This document shows positions 1 to 9,025 of a DNA stretch of 10,823 nucleotides, piece by piece. The number at the start of each line of letters is the position of its first letter. Within the stretch, counting starts at the first letter, position 1. Origin of the DNA: Conidiobolus incongruus B7586 (Eukaryota > Entomophthoromycota > Entomophthoromycetes > Entomophthorales > Conidiobolaceae); assembly GCA_000697335.1 (NCBI GenBank), contig JNEM01012527.1, positions 1-10,823 on the forward strand. The letters are read 5' to 3'. The notes beneath the pieces were generated by a model. The model was not told the DNA's origin. It ran no database searches and saw only the letters and a program-made list of their open reading frames with translations. The position numbers and the translations under genes were made by a program.

Positions 1-251
1 GTTATTTTTTTAATTGTTAATAGAGTAAAAAAATATATTAAAAAATATCTTTTTAATTCAGTTAAAGAATATATCAAAATAATTTAATAATAACAACATT
101 CTTATTTTATATATATTAATATTTAAGTTAAAATTAATTAATAAAAATATAAAATAGATATTTTATAATTTAAATAAAGCTTAAAAAAAGCTAAAATAGT
201 TATTATTGCATAAAACTTACTAAAATATTACTAGTAGCTTAAATTTTATAA
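1..251. other. Extremely AT-rich DNA, no gene seen
   Basis: No open frame of useful length and no recognisable repeat unit is visible. The first 60 bases have only about six or seven G or C. It lies directly upstream of the transposase fossil and could hold its worn N-terminal (DNA-binding) part, but I cannot recognise such sequence here, nor a terminal inverted repeat that would mark the element's left end. Confidence 0.5.
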
Positions 252-695
252 TGGATAATTATAATTGATGAATTTTAAATTTTTATATATAATCCTTTAC
301 TAAAATATAAATCAAGATGCTAGATTTAGTTAAATCAACCCCTTTTATAAAACCCTTTAAATAAATATTTTGTTAATAAATAAATATTAATTATTATAAT
401 AAATTATAATAGTATATGCTACTGTTATTTAGTTCCTGAAGGAAAATAAATTATTAATACACTTTATATTGATCTTTTAAATAAAAGTATTTTTAATATG
501 TATTCTCAATATAATATAAGAAAACTTATTATTTTGCATGGTAATTACAAGTTAAATAAATCTAAAGCTTTAAAAAAGTTTCTAATTAAATATAAATGGA
601 AAAAATATTATATTTAATATATGCTTTAAATTATAACTTATATGATTATAATTGATTTAAGTAATTATAAAACTAGCTTAAAGGAAAGAAAATTT
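252..695 (+). mobile_element. Decayed Tc1/mariner-type transposase fragment (DNA transposon fossil)
   Basis: One reading frame contains, in the right order, several landmarks of a DD34E/D Tc1/mariner transposase. Seen: a W-then-DE patch at 252-272 (WIIIIDE), resembling the first catalytic Asp region. Then a patch at 450-500 reading INTLYIDLLNKSIF, like the family's 'G..N...Yi.iL' segment. Then HGNYKLNKSKALKKFL at 537-584, which lines up with the family's 'DNapiHkSkavKkFl' around the second catalytic Asp. Last, IDLSNYKTSLKERK at 651-692, resembling 'PDLNPIENLWs.LK.R'. The spacing from the first Asp to the second-Asp position is 91 codons, close to what I recall for the family; the last patch is about eight codons too far downstream, so an insertion is likely. 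The second Asp now reads Gly and the His reads Asn. The frame has in-frame stops (for example TAA at 276, 447 and 615) and no start codon, so it is non-functional. Terminal repeats were not found. Family assignment comes from motif memory, not a search. Confidence 0.5.
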
Positions 696-697
696 CT

Positions 698-1837
698 ATA
701 AAAGAATTTAATTGGTTTGTGAAAAATCAAATTTTAGTTTTTAATAAAAAAAACTATTTTTTAGGTATTAGATCTTCAACAAAAATATAACAAAAAATCA
801 TTAATAATAAAAGAAACTATTAAATTTATATTATATATTTATTTTTATAAATTATATATTAAAATGTTTATTTAATTTTAATAATAAAAAATACCCATTA
901 TTAAAAATATAGAGTAATATTTAAAGATCTTATTTAATTCCAAAAGAGTTATAGTTAAGTTATAACCAAGTAATAAAAAGTTTTTTGTTAATTATTAAGT
1001 AGTTTTAATATAATTAATTTTAAAATCAAATTTTCAAATATTTTAAAAAATAATTATAGAAAATTTAAAGTATATTTTGAAAATATAATTTTTTTATATA
1101 TTTTGGATATAAATTTATATATAAATCAAATAATATTTTTAAATAAACTAAAATAATAATTTTGCTTTTTTTATTCCTAAGTAAAATAATATTAAAATAA
1201 AGAATAAATAATGGAAAATAATGCAAAAAATTCATTTTATTTTTTTATTATAATATATTAGTAAAATATAAATTTTTGATATAATATTATATACTTATAT
1301 AATCTTAAAGGAGTTTATACCATTAAGTATCTTCTATATAGTTTATATATCACTTAAAAATATTGATAGTGTAATAATTCTTTATTTTTAAATATTGATT
1401 TAACTTTGAAATTATATCAATTATTGTATGTAATTTGATATCTTTATTATTATTTAAAAATATATAAAAGTAAAGGCAATTGTCAATATATCTAGATAAC
1501 ATTAAGCTTTATATATGAATCATTATAGTGTTCAAGGATAATTAAATTAATAATATTTAATGATAATATTTATTATTATGAGTTAATAACTATATTAAAT
1601 TCAAATATTTGTTAAGTATTATATTTAAATAATAATCAAACTCAGGCTTCAATTTAACAAGATTGCTATTAAAAATGCGAAACATATATTTAAACTTAAC
1701 AAAGATATTAATCATTATTTTTAAATTAAAAACTAATATATTTAATGAAAATATTTAACTCTAATACCTTCAAAGAAATAGTATTGAAATTATCAAAATA
1801 TCGAAATTAATGAAGTAATCAATTTAATACGTTGATT
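698..1837. other. AT-rich intergenic stretch without a recognisable gene
   Basis: No long open frame on either strand. A roughly 35-codon open patch at 677-781 (plus strand, a different frame from the transposase fossil; it includes NYFLGIRSSTKI) could be another worn coding scrap, but I do not recognise it. The rest is dominated by short A and T runs. From about 1640 onward the sequence becomes slightly less AT-rich. Confidence 0.45.
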
Positions 1838-2400
1838 AAAAGAAACAGACTTGAATGAAATGCTGATAAAACATTATTTACCATTTCGCCCTAATAGCAA
1901 ATACTAATGAAGCTTAAGCCCATTAGAATAATTTAAATTCAGATATGATTTTGATCTATAATTTTTTTCTAGTGTAATTCGGATTAAGGGCATTAATTTA
2001 GAATTAATCCGAATCAGGAAATTCATCAAATTTAACAAATTTGAATAGAATTCATTTAATTGTAGTGTTGTATTTCAAAATTAATCATCTCTTCCAGTTT
2101 GATAGCTAAACCAATATTATTTCTATTTTAAGCTGGCTTTGTCAGTCTATAATTGAAGGATACTCTTTGTCCTCTTTATTTTCTTTATTAGATTTTATCC
2201 AAATCCCATATCATTCATTGATTCAATTATTTAAACCCAACAGTGATAAAGATAGAGAAGGAGTTTTTTTCTTTTGAATATTCTGCTACGATGCCTCAAC
2301 AGTAAGTTTTCAAACCTACAGTCCCGATACGTTAAAGAGCAGGATTAATAAATAATTTACTAAATCATATTTTGAGTACTTTTCTAACTACGATCTTTAT
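1838..2400 (-). pseudogene. Decayed, unidentified minus-strand coding region
   Basis: The complement of this stretch reads like worn protein-coding sequence rather than random AT-rich DNA. The best patch lies at about 2136-2395 and includes DLVNYLLILLFNVSGL and QNIQKKKTPSLSLSLLGL, followed by an acidic/lysine-rich segment (NKENKEDKEYPSIID). Two further coding-like patches lie at about 2060-2165 (includes NIGLAIKLEEMINFEI) and 1838-1945 (includes ASLVFAIRAKW). Together they carry roughly ten or more breaks, so nothing here is expressible as one protein. G+C is visibly higher than in the outer flanks. I do not recognise the family: it may be an old host gene or part of a transposable element. 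It is oriented opposite to the DUF4436 pseudogene that begins about 180 bp to the right. Confidence 0.4.
1977..2014. repeat. 11-bp perfect inverted repeat with 16-nt loop
   Basis: ATTCGGATTAA at 1977-1987 is the exact reverse complement of TTAATCCGAAT at 2004-2014. The arms contain CGG/CCG, which makes the match less likely by chance than an all-AT hairpin in this background. It sits inside the decayed minus-strand region, between two of its coding-like patches. It could be a small hairpin or a remnant of an inserted palindromic element; no target-site duplication was found. Confidence 0.45.
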
Positions 2401-2581
2401 TTATAAAACTTAATATAAAACACAACAGTAGGGGAAATATTTTAAATTTATAATTAATCAGGTTTTAAAACTATTGAATGTGAAATTGATGAATATAAAT
2501 CTTTATTGACATATATAATTCAATGGTGATGATATTTCAATATTGGTGTGATGGTTGTATTGACCGTAGCTATTATATAAA

Positions 2582-3475
2582 ATGTTTGGAACTCTCTTGA
2601 ATAGAACAGTTCGACGTCGTACTATACTCTTAGTGATTGGATTTATCATATATTTATCGATTGCTTGACCTACAACTTTGAACTTGGTTGAATTTGGTAG
2701 GGATAGAGTTTCAAAATTGGGTAAAAAGATATTGTTCCAATCCAAAAATCAATATCAAATATATATGAAATTACCATTACAGTTCCAGAATTTGGCCAAA
2801 CGTTGTGTAAAGAATTATATAGATTTTCAACCATTTAGAAAGTATCTTAATGGAATTACAGGCAAATGGAACAGAGATGTAGAAATAAACTTTATCAATA
2901 AAACTCATTAGGTTAAGAAAGATTCATCAGTAGTTCCCATAACTTTCAACATATCTCTTAAAGGTAGTAATATCAAAGGTTATCCCTTTGACAGGTATAT
3001 TTCTGATACTTCATTCTTTTTCTTTTGATAATTCTACAAACTTGGCAAACCCAGTGACAATTGATAGATCAGTCTTCAACAAAAACACCCAAATACAATT
3101 TGTAACGCATCCATATATTTACTACTATACCATTGATTTACAAATTTATAGTGTAGTAGAAAGGAAACTATTAATATATATCTTTTGTTTCTTTATTTCA
3201 GCGGTCACTTGGGGATTAACCATTGCAATCCTCAATCTCGCAACTAATGCATCTTTTTTGATCGTTTTTTCCCACTGCCAATGCTTGCAGTAGGTATAGT
3301 GATATTGTTCGCCATGTCAGAACTCCGGAAAACACAGCCTGGTATCCCGGAAGTGGGATGTGCGATAGATTTTCTATGCTTCTTTTGGTGCCAGATTATC
3401 ATTGCAATGGCAAGTTGTATGATATTATTCGAGTTTAGACTGAGATGGAAGAAGGATGAAATTGATATAAAATAA
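2582..3475 (+). pseudogene. Dead paralog of the DUF4436-like membrane-protein gene
   Basis: This is a same-strand, diverged copy of the intact gene at 6261-7136 and aligns with it from the ATG (2582) to the end. The N-terminal start MFGTLLNRTVRRRT matches MLGGVFNNTVQRRT of the intact copy. Breaks: an in-frame TGA at 2666-2668 where the intact gene has Leu29; an in-frame TAG at 2909-2911 where it has Leu110; a one-base gain near 3023-3027, in the T-rich run after the YPFDRY motif; and a one-base loss near 3249, which restores the original frame. One codon is also missing near 3165. In the segment matching residues 30-109 about two-thirds of residues are identical; in the last 57 matching residues about 82% are. 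The C-terminal frame runs seven codons (KDEIDIK) beyond the point where the intact copy stops, ending at TAA 3473-3475. The several independent breaks and the lack of any intron signal that would remove them make this a pseudogene, not a spliced gene. The lack of any detectable flank homology suggests the duplication is not recent. Confidence 0.88.
3327..3390 (+). repeat. 64-bp block identical to 7009-7072
   Basis: This block encodes the RKTQPGIPEVGCAIDFLCFF signature plus the following Trp. It has no difference from the intact copy, although the 48 bp just upstream differ at about a quarter of positions and the following 67 bp at about one in six. It is the pseudogene half of a possible gene-conversion tract. 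Confidence 0.85.
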
Positions 3476-6190
3476 TAAAATTCAAACCAGCTATCATCTT
3501 TATAAAATTGAATTGACCTTGATAAAACAATACAATTGAAATAAATAACATGGAAAATATATTGTGGAAAGAGAAAATTTTTAATAATATGGTGAATAAG
3601 AAGTAGTACTTTATCCAATAATATATTCCTGGCGCTATTTTATATTTGTCATAATCAAAATATTGATAACTACAGTTTTATTTTATACCTAATTTTTACC
3701 AAAAGACTATGCCTTTTATAAATTAATCTAAAAGTTAATTTCGTTACTTTCAAATTGCACAATTTTGTTTTAATCTTTATATATTTTTAATCTTATTTTC
3801 ATAAATCAATATCCCTTTTCAAATTTCATTCATAATAATTGTAAAAATCTTTATGTTTTTGAAAATATAAGCTTAAATTAAATTATATTGTGTGATAGAT
3901 TGGTTTGGATATGATAAAGAAAATGAAATAGTTATATAGGTTTGCTAACAAAAATATTAATTTTTTATTATACAATCCCACAATGATAATATATTTAATT
4001 TTGGAAAATAAATAAATATATAACAAATAGCCTGTAATAAAATATTTTGATTTAAAATATTTTGCCAGTTAAAGATTTTTCAAAACAAATGTAGATATAT
4101 TTAAAAAGCAAAAATATATATTCAATTCTATTTAAATAGAAATGAAATAGAGTAGAAGATTATGAAGGTATAAATAATATTGAATTTTCAACTATGTATT
4201 TAAGCCTAAAAATATATCAGTATAATTTATTCAATTAATTTCAGAGAAATTAATAAATAAATTTGATGATAATGGTTTATTGAACTATATTCTTAACTCG
4301 AAAAAGATAATATAATAATTTCCAAATTAATAGGTTAAATAAATTAATAAATAAAATATTATCATTAAGATTATTAGTTAGATCGATACAATAATGGACG
4401 TTGTTCACCATATTTGAGCTTCGTTTAGGTCAATTTCAACCTTGACAATTAAAATGTGATTAAATCTATACATTGCTTTGAGAATTAAAGTAAAATATTG
4501 CAATGTTTATATCTATAATTTGTAGAAATAAAATGTTTACATTGTCCTTGTGGATTTATTAGAGGTTTATTTTAAATTAAAACGAAATTTCGTATATGAG
4601 CACCAGTAGCTACAACAGATTTTCAGATTTACTAATAAAATAAAACTATTTTTCAAAATAAGGAAAGTGATACATATATAGTCAAATGAAAGATTAAACG
4701 GATATATAAGCAATCTTGAAGCAATATTCAAAAGATATTATTATAAATCAATGATTTTAACTAGTCATTGAATTCTCTTTGTTAAAGTTTGTAAAATGAA
4801 ATATTGTATATTTTGACAAGCAAAACTAGAAACCGATTTTACCTTCTGAGAATCAACTTGAAGTAAATGTCGGAATGATGTTTATTTTTGGAAATGCTTG
4901 ACAAATCTAGCATCATTAACCTCATTTTAAATTAATGCAAAATGTAATATTATATTGGATATACTTTTACACTCAATTGTACCTCTTTATATCTGCATTA
5001 TTTCCCAATTTCAAAAGTAAGAAAATTTAGTTATGAGTTAGAATGAAGATATATATTTTATATGATCATTTACAAAATTTAACTATTAAACTAAGATTAT
5101 CAGAATTATTTATTTATATTATAATGAAAATTTCATTCCACAAATAACATTATAATTGAATTACAAATTCAACTTGAAACTATATCCAATACTCAAATTA
5201 TTTTAAAAAACTGTATAAATTAATATAATAAATTCGAATTTCTATCATCATTATTCAAATATTTTTAAAATTTTGAGAAATTTTTTATTATCTTTCTCAA
5301 TTATGTAAAGATTAGAATGATCATTAAAGGTTAATTACTGATTTAAATATACAATAACAATGTTAATATTTACTTATTTGAAATACAATATTATAATTGT
5401 TCAATTTGAATTTTTTTCCTTGTTCGAATCCGATTTTTATTAATATAAAAATATATTGAAATAATATAAATGATATGAAGCAAGTTTATATTCAATTGAT
5501 AACTAAATTGAAGGTATATTGAAATATTTTGAAAAAAAATTTTGTGAATGAAACAATAAAATTGTACTTCATGACTTCAAAGTAAATATAGCTATTTTAT
5601 ATGTAATGTTTTAATAACACTGATGATTGACAAGAAATAAGTTATTTTGTTTATTGTTTGATGATAATTTAATAAGTAAAATCTTGATTTTCAATATATA
5701 TTTTGTAAATTCCATTAACTGTTAAGTTGAAAATGAAAGAATATACCAAACATGTAAATTTTATTTGAGAAAATATCAATATATTTCCAATTAAATAATA
5801 ACAAATTGAATTGTTATCTTTGTGTTTTACTCATCACTAAATTTTCGAGAAAATGTACCTGATGATATCATTAAGTACAATGCATTAACTAATATATTAA
5901 ATTAAGCGAAAATCATCAGTAAAATAGCAATAATTTCAGTCTCAGTAAACAATCAGAAAATTGTTTAATCTTTTGTGGTTCAATAATATTCTAATTTAAT
6001 CGTGGTATCTAATTAAATTTATATTATTTTTCCTTTTTAAATCAATACATAATTTTTGAAATTAGTTAAATTCAGATCATCAAAAATTTAGTTGAATTAA
6101 ATTTACTGATATGAAAGTTATATACCTTAAGCATAAATTACCTAGTATAAAATTGCTTTTGAAATATACTTATTCAATCTTGAAACAAAT
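3476..6190. other. Long AT-rich spacer between the two gene copies, no gene seen
   Basis: Both strands are full of stops. The only long open patch on the minus strand, at about 3476-3618, is a low-complexity run (F, I, L, Y) that continues as a shadow into the pseudogene and has no recognisable motif. AATAAA at 3474-3479 overlaps the pseudogene stop and may be its old polyadenylation signal. No duplicated flank of the gene pair is recognisable here, and I see no RNA gene. G+C is about 18% in a sampled line (4021-4080), between the outer flanks and the gene. Confidence 0.6.
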
Positions 6191-6191
6191 A

Positions 6192-6198
6192 TATAAAT
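6192..6198 (+). promoter_or_regulatory. Possible TATA-like box of the intact gene
   Basis: TATAAAT lies 63-69 bp upstream of the ATG at 6261. In DNA this AT-rich such a match is expected often by chance, so position is the only support. No other promoter element is recognisable. Confidence 0.2.
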
Positions 6199-6206
6199 TA
6201 ATTGGG

Positions 6207-6240
6207 ATGATGCAGTAGGAATGAAATGAGCCTTTTATAG
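6207..6240 (+). promoter_or_regulatory. Cluster of three tiny upstream ORFs
   Basis: Within 54 bp before the main ATG there are three complete minimal reading frames: ATG ATG CAG TAG at 6207-6218, ATG AAA TGA at 6221-6229, and ATG AGC CTT TTA TAG at 6226-6240, the last two overlapping. If transcription starts upstream of 6207, scanning ribosomes would meet these first and translation of the main ORF would be dampened. If it starts after 6240 they are irrelevant. Confidence 0.35.
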
Positions 6241-6260
6241 GTTGTCATTAATATATTTCA

Positions 6261-7136
6261 ATGCTTGGAGGCGTTTTCAATAATACAGTTCAACGTCGCA
6301 CTCTATTCTTGGTGCTCGGATTTGTCATGTATATGCTAATTGCTCTACCTACAACTCTGAATTTCCTCGAAATTGGACGAGATGAAACATCCAAACGAGG
6401 TAATAAGATATTATCTCAATCTAATGAACAAGATCAAATATATATCGAAGTACGCTTCCAGTTCCAAGATCTGGCGAAGCGGTATGTAAAGTATTATGTC
6501 GATTTTCAACCCTTTGGTAAGTACTTGAACGAAACCACAGGGAAATGGAACAAAGATTTGGAAATCAACTTCATTCATAAAACTCATTTGGTTAAGAAAG
6601 GGTCATCAGTTGACCCAATAACTTTTGACATACCTCTTAAAACTGGTAATATAAAAGATTATCCCTTCGACAGATATACTTCTGATATTTCATTCTTTGC
6701 ATTGGACAATTCTACACAAAGTGCGGTCCCAGTGACTATTGGTACATCTGTATTCACTCAAAGTACTGATATACACTTTGTGCGGCATCCAAATATCTAC
6801 CATGATACTATTGATTTACAAATTTATTGTGTGATCATTAAAAGAAAGCCATTAATTTATATCTTTTGTTTTTTTATTTCCGCTATTACTTGGGGACTCA
6901 CCATTGCAATCCTCAACCTGGCAATTGATGTAATCTTTTTTGATCGTGTGCTACCGCCTCCAATGCTTACACTAGGTGTAGTATTGTTGTTTGCCATGCC
7001 TGCGCTCAGGAAAACACAGCCTGGTATCCCGGAAGTGGGATGTGCGATAGATTTTCTATGCTTCTTTTGGTGTCAGATTCTTATCGCTATAGCGAGTTGT
7101 ATGATATTATTCGGATTTGGACTAAGATGGAAGTAG
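6261..7136 (+). CDS. DUF4436-like multipass membrane protein, 291 aa
   Basis: Single open frame, no intron signs. The start is the first in-frame ATG, with an in-frame TAA at 6249-6251 just upstream, and it matches the pseudogene's start. Seen in order: a short basic N-terminus (QRRT); a membrane segment at residues 14-36; a roughly 160-residue extracytoplasmic domain (37-197) with the YPFDRYTSD motif (134-142) and N-glycosylation sequons at N90 (NET) and N150 (NST); then membrane segments at about 198-222, 231-249 and 263-287. Before the last segment is the signature RKTQPGIPEVGCAIDFLCFFWC (250-271). The layout of one N-terminal helix, a soluble domain and three C-terminal helices, plus the YPFD and 'R.tQPGiP..G...D...FFWC' motifs, fits DUF4436, a family of unknown function found in fungi and actinobacteria; 291 aa is about normal length. 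Membrane location is inferred from hydrophobicity. The final TAG replaces a Lys codon of the paralog, so this copy lacks about seven C-terminal residues that its dead paralog still encodes. Codons and G+C content (about 40% at 6301-6360) stand out sharply from the surroundings. I am very sure it is coding and fairly sure of the family; its biochemical function is unknown. Confidence 0.9.
   Translation: MLGGVFNNTVQRRTLFLVLGFVMYMLIALPTTLNFLEIGRDETSKRGNKILSQSNEQDQIYIEVRFQFQDLAKRYVKYYVDFQPFGKYLNETTGKWNKDLEINFIHKTHLVKKGSSVDPITFDIPLKTGNIKDYPFDRYTSDISFFALDNSTQSAVPVTIGTSVFTQSTDIHFVRHPNIYHDTIDLQIYCVIIKRKPLIYIFCFFISAITWGLTIAILNLAIDVIFFDRVLPPPMLTLGVVLLFAMPALRKTQPGIPEVGCAIDFLCFFWCQILIAIASCMILFGFGLRWK
7009..7072 (+). 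repeat. 64-bp block identical to 3327-3390
   Basis: This is the intact-gene half of the identical block, covering residues 250-271 (RKTQ to FFWC). All third codon positions also match the pseudogene. Confidence 0.85.
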
Positions 7137-7194
7137 GATAAAAATTAAAAAATTCAATTGTTTATAAAAACCAAACTATTTATTATTAAAATTT

Positions 7195-7200
7195 AATAAA
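7195..7200 (+). terminator. Possible polyadenylation signal AATAAA
   Basis: AATAAA lies 59 bp after the stop codon of the intact gene, at a plausible distance for a 3' end signal. This hexamer is common by chance in such AT-rich DNA. Confidence 0.3.
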
Positions 7201-8592
7201 AAATTTTTATATATTTTAAATAATATGAAAATATTTTGGTAAATATAGATTAATAAAAGTATTTATACAAAATACATTTTTCCATTGTATTATAGCAATT
7301 ATTTACTGTTTAAAATGTGGTTAGTGTAATGTTTCCAATTCAATAAATTTATTCTTAATATTGATAACATGAATTCTCAAATATCTCCAGTTTTATATTA
7401 TGAATTATTTCCTTATGCTATTACCATCAACTCTCAATCTGTACTTGGTATAATATTTCATCAATCAATAATATTTTTATATTAAACTATTTTTATCACT
7501 TAATTTATCGTAGTCATATTTACAAACGAAATATTTACTTTATTGATTGTTTCATAAATTATTTAATGAGGTATAAATAACAATTGAAATACAAAAGTAT
7601 TTGAACTTTGGATAATTTATATATAAATTTTTAAAAATTTACATTTCAATTTATAAAAAAATTAATGTTAATATTCAGAAAATTATCAGTGTTCAAATTT
7701 CTAAATGGTAGATATATCATATATACTTAGTAATATGTAAATCATTTATCAATTTCTATAATAAAATATTAGTAATGAAATATTTCATAATTAATATTGA
7801 TTCTAAAACTTTACTAATTAGTCAAATCGATTTTGGAATTTATTTACAATTATAATAAAATCTTTAAATTATTATTTTGAGTTGTTAGAAATTACGCCAG
7901 CATGATTAAAAACTGGAGAACCGATATATTATACTTTTACAAAACCCATATTGAAATTTTGATATAGTATCGAATTTTCCTATTAAAAAATCAAATTAAT
8001 GATTCAATTTGATATATTTTTCCAATTTTTAATAGCATTTGAGTTTAAAAATAATCAAAATAGACTTTGAATTTAACAATAACTAGGATTTTGAAATCTA
8101 CATTATCATAATACAACTTTACAACTAATATATTGGTTTTAATGTTTGGTGCTGGATATTTAATATCCATAATAATGATATATTTTATGAAAAATGCAAT
8201 AATAACGCAATTGTTTAGTTAGAATGTATCTAATTTAATATTTGAGTCTGATATTTTATTATACATTCTGTATAATAATTCTAATCAATTCAAATGATAT
8301 TGAAGATTTATATATTTTAATGTATAAAATAATATATAAGGAATTATTATGATGTTATATAAAGTTAACTATCAGATATTTTTTATAATACATTGTCAAT
8401 GTATATTAATTTAAATAGTTGTTGACTATAACAACTTTAATATATTAATAACATAACAAATATTAATTTTTTGAATCAGTATATTTCATTACTATTTAAA
8501 TATTAAAATCAATTTTTCATATTTTAGCAAAGCTTTCAAACAAATTACTAGTGTATATATAATTAAATGATTCATAATTATATCTATAATGG
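7201..8592. other. AT-rich intergenic stretch, no gene supported
   Basis: Stops are dense in all frames. A 26-codon ORF at 8142-8222 (starts MFGAGYLISII) is hydrophobic but has no supporting context and is probably chance. A short palindrome, GGATATTTAATATCC, lies at 8154-8168, and a 9-bp inverted repeat pairs 8221-8229 with 8261-8269; both are plausible by chance at this composition. Confidence 0.55.
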
Positions 8593-8622
8593 TTTAAATT
8601 ATTTTTTTTGAAATAATTTAAA
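8593..8622. repeat. 12-bp perfect hairpin, 6-nt loop
   Basis: TTTAAATTATTT (8593-8604) and AAATAATTTAAA (8611-8622) are exact reverse complements around a TTTTTG loop. The arms are purely A/T, so chance is a real possibility. It sits just left of the coding fossil at 8634-8905. Confidence 0.4.
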
Positions 8623-8633
8623 ACTATCGTTAG

Positions 8634-8905
8634 AATAGGATTACATTCTTAAAGGTTCATTGTTCACTATGCTATTATGAAGGAAAAATTTACAAGCCTT
8701 TACGACAATATTTAGGGATTCATGTATAGTTTTTCATAAACGTTTTAATTGTATTTTAGAATTTGAAAATTTTAGAGACTTAGTTAAATCTTATCAAAAC
8801 AAAATCCTGTTAAATCAACCATCAGTTTATATATTTCCTTTGTTTAAAAATTTTATTGATAAAAGCCCTATATTTTCATCAAGCAACTTGGAACTATTAC
8901 TATGA
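8634..8905 (+). pseudogene. Decayed, unidentified plus-strand coding patch
   Basis: Two overlapping open patches in different frames look protein-coding. The first, 8634-8726, contains HCSLCYYEGKIYKPLRQYLG, with a CxxC pair that could be half of a zinc-binding site. The second, 8681-8905, is 74 codons open without an ATG and includes RFNCILEFENFRDLVKSYQ and QPSVYIFPLFKNFI. Local residue use is richer than that of the surrounding AT-rich DNA. There are stops on both sides and at least two or three breaks overall, so it is not a working gene as it stands. Family unknown; it could be a host gene remnant or a mobile-element scrap. Confidence 0.35.
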
Positions 8906-8978
8906 TTTATTAGTTGAAAAGAAAAAAGTAGCAAATTTTTCAATTTACAATATTTAAAATATATTGTTAATATGTAAA

Positions 8979-8983
<5 letters not shown>

Positions 8984-9017
<34 letters not shown>
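8984..9017. repeat. (TA)17 microsatellite
   Basis: An uninterrupted run of 17 TA units. It lies near the point where the sequence changes from moderately to extremely AT-rich. Length polymorphism and assembly error are both likely here. Confidence 0.95.

Positions 9018-9025
<8 letters not shown>

Noticed and set aside
2523-2600. 25-codon ORF overlapping the start of the dead copy (MVMIFQYWCDGC...)
   Set aside because: Too short, precedes a dead gene, and has no counterpart before the intact copy.
2503-2745. 80-codon minus-strand open frame
   Set aside because: Antisense shadow of the N-terminal part of the DUF4436 pseudogene; no independent support.
2582-3475. Possibility that the breaks in the first copy are introns or a variant genetic code
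   Set aside because: The stops replace Leu codons of the paralog, not Trp or Gln; the frameshifts are single-base changes without splice-site spacing, and the intact copy uses TAG as its stop. Ordinary pseudogene decay explains it better.
3244-3618. 124-codon minus-strand open frame
   Set aside because: Most of it is the complement of the DUF4436 pseudogene's conserved C-terminal part; the remainder is low-complexity F/I/L/Y translation with no motif.
5420-5432. TGTTCGAATCC resembles the T-loop / B box of a tRNA gene
   Set aside because: The flanking bases cannot form a T-stem, no A box or cloverleaf is found upstream, and no run consistent with an acceptor stem is present. A chance match.
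8142-8222. 26-codon hydrophobic ORF
   Set aside because: Short ORFs of this length are common by chance, and there is no homology or context.
8221-8269. 9-bp inverted repeat with 31-nt loop
   Set aside because: A 9-bp match with a long loop is expected by chance several times in about 80% A+T sequence.
331-8816. GTTAAATCAACC shared near 329-340 and 8805-8816
   Set aside because: Only 12 bp match and the flanks do not align, so it does not show that the two fossils are copies of one element.
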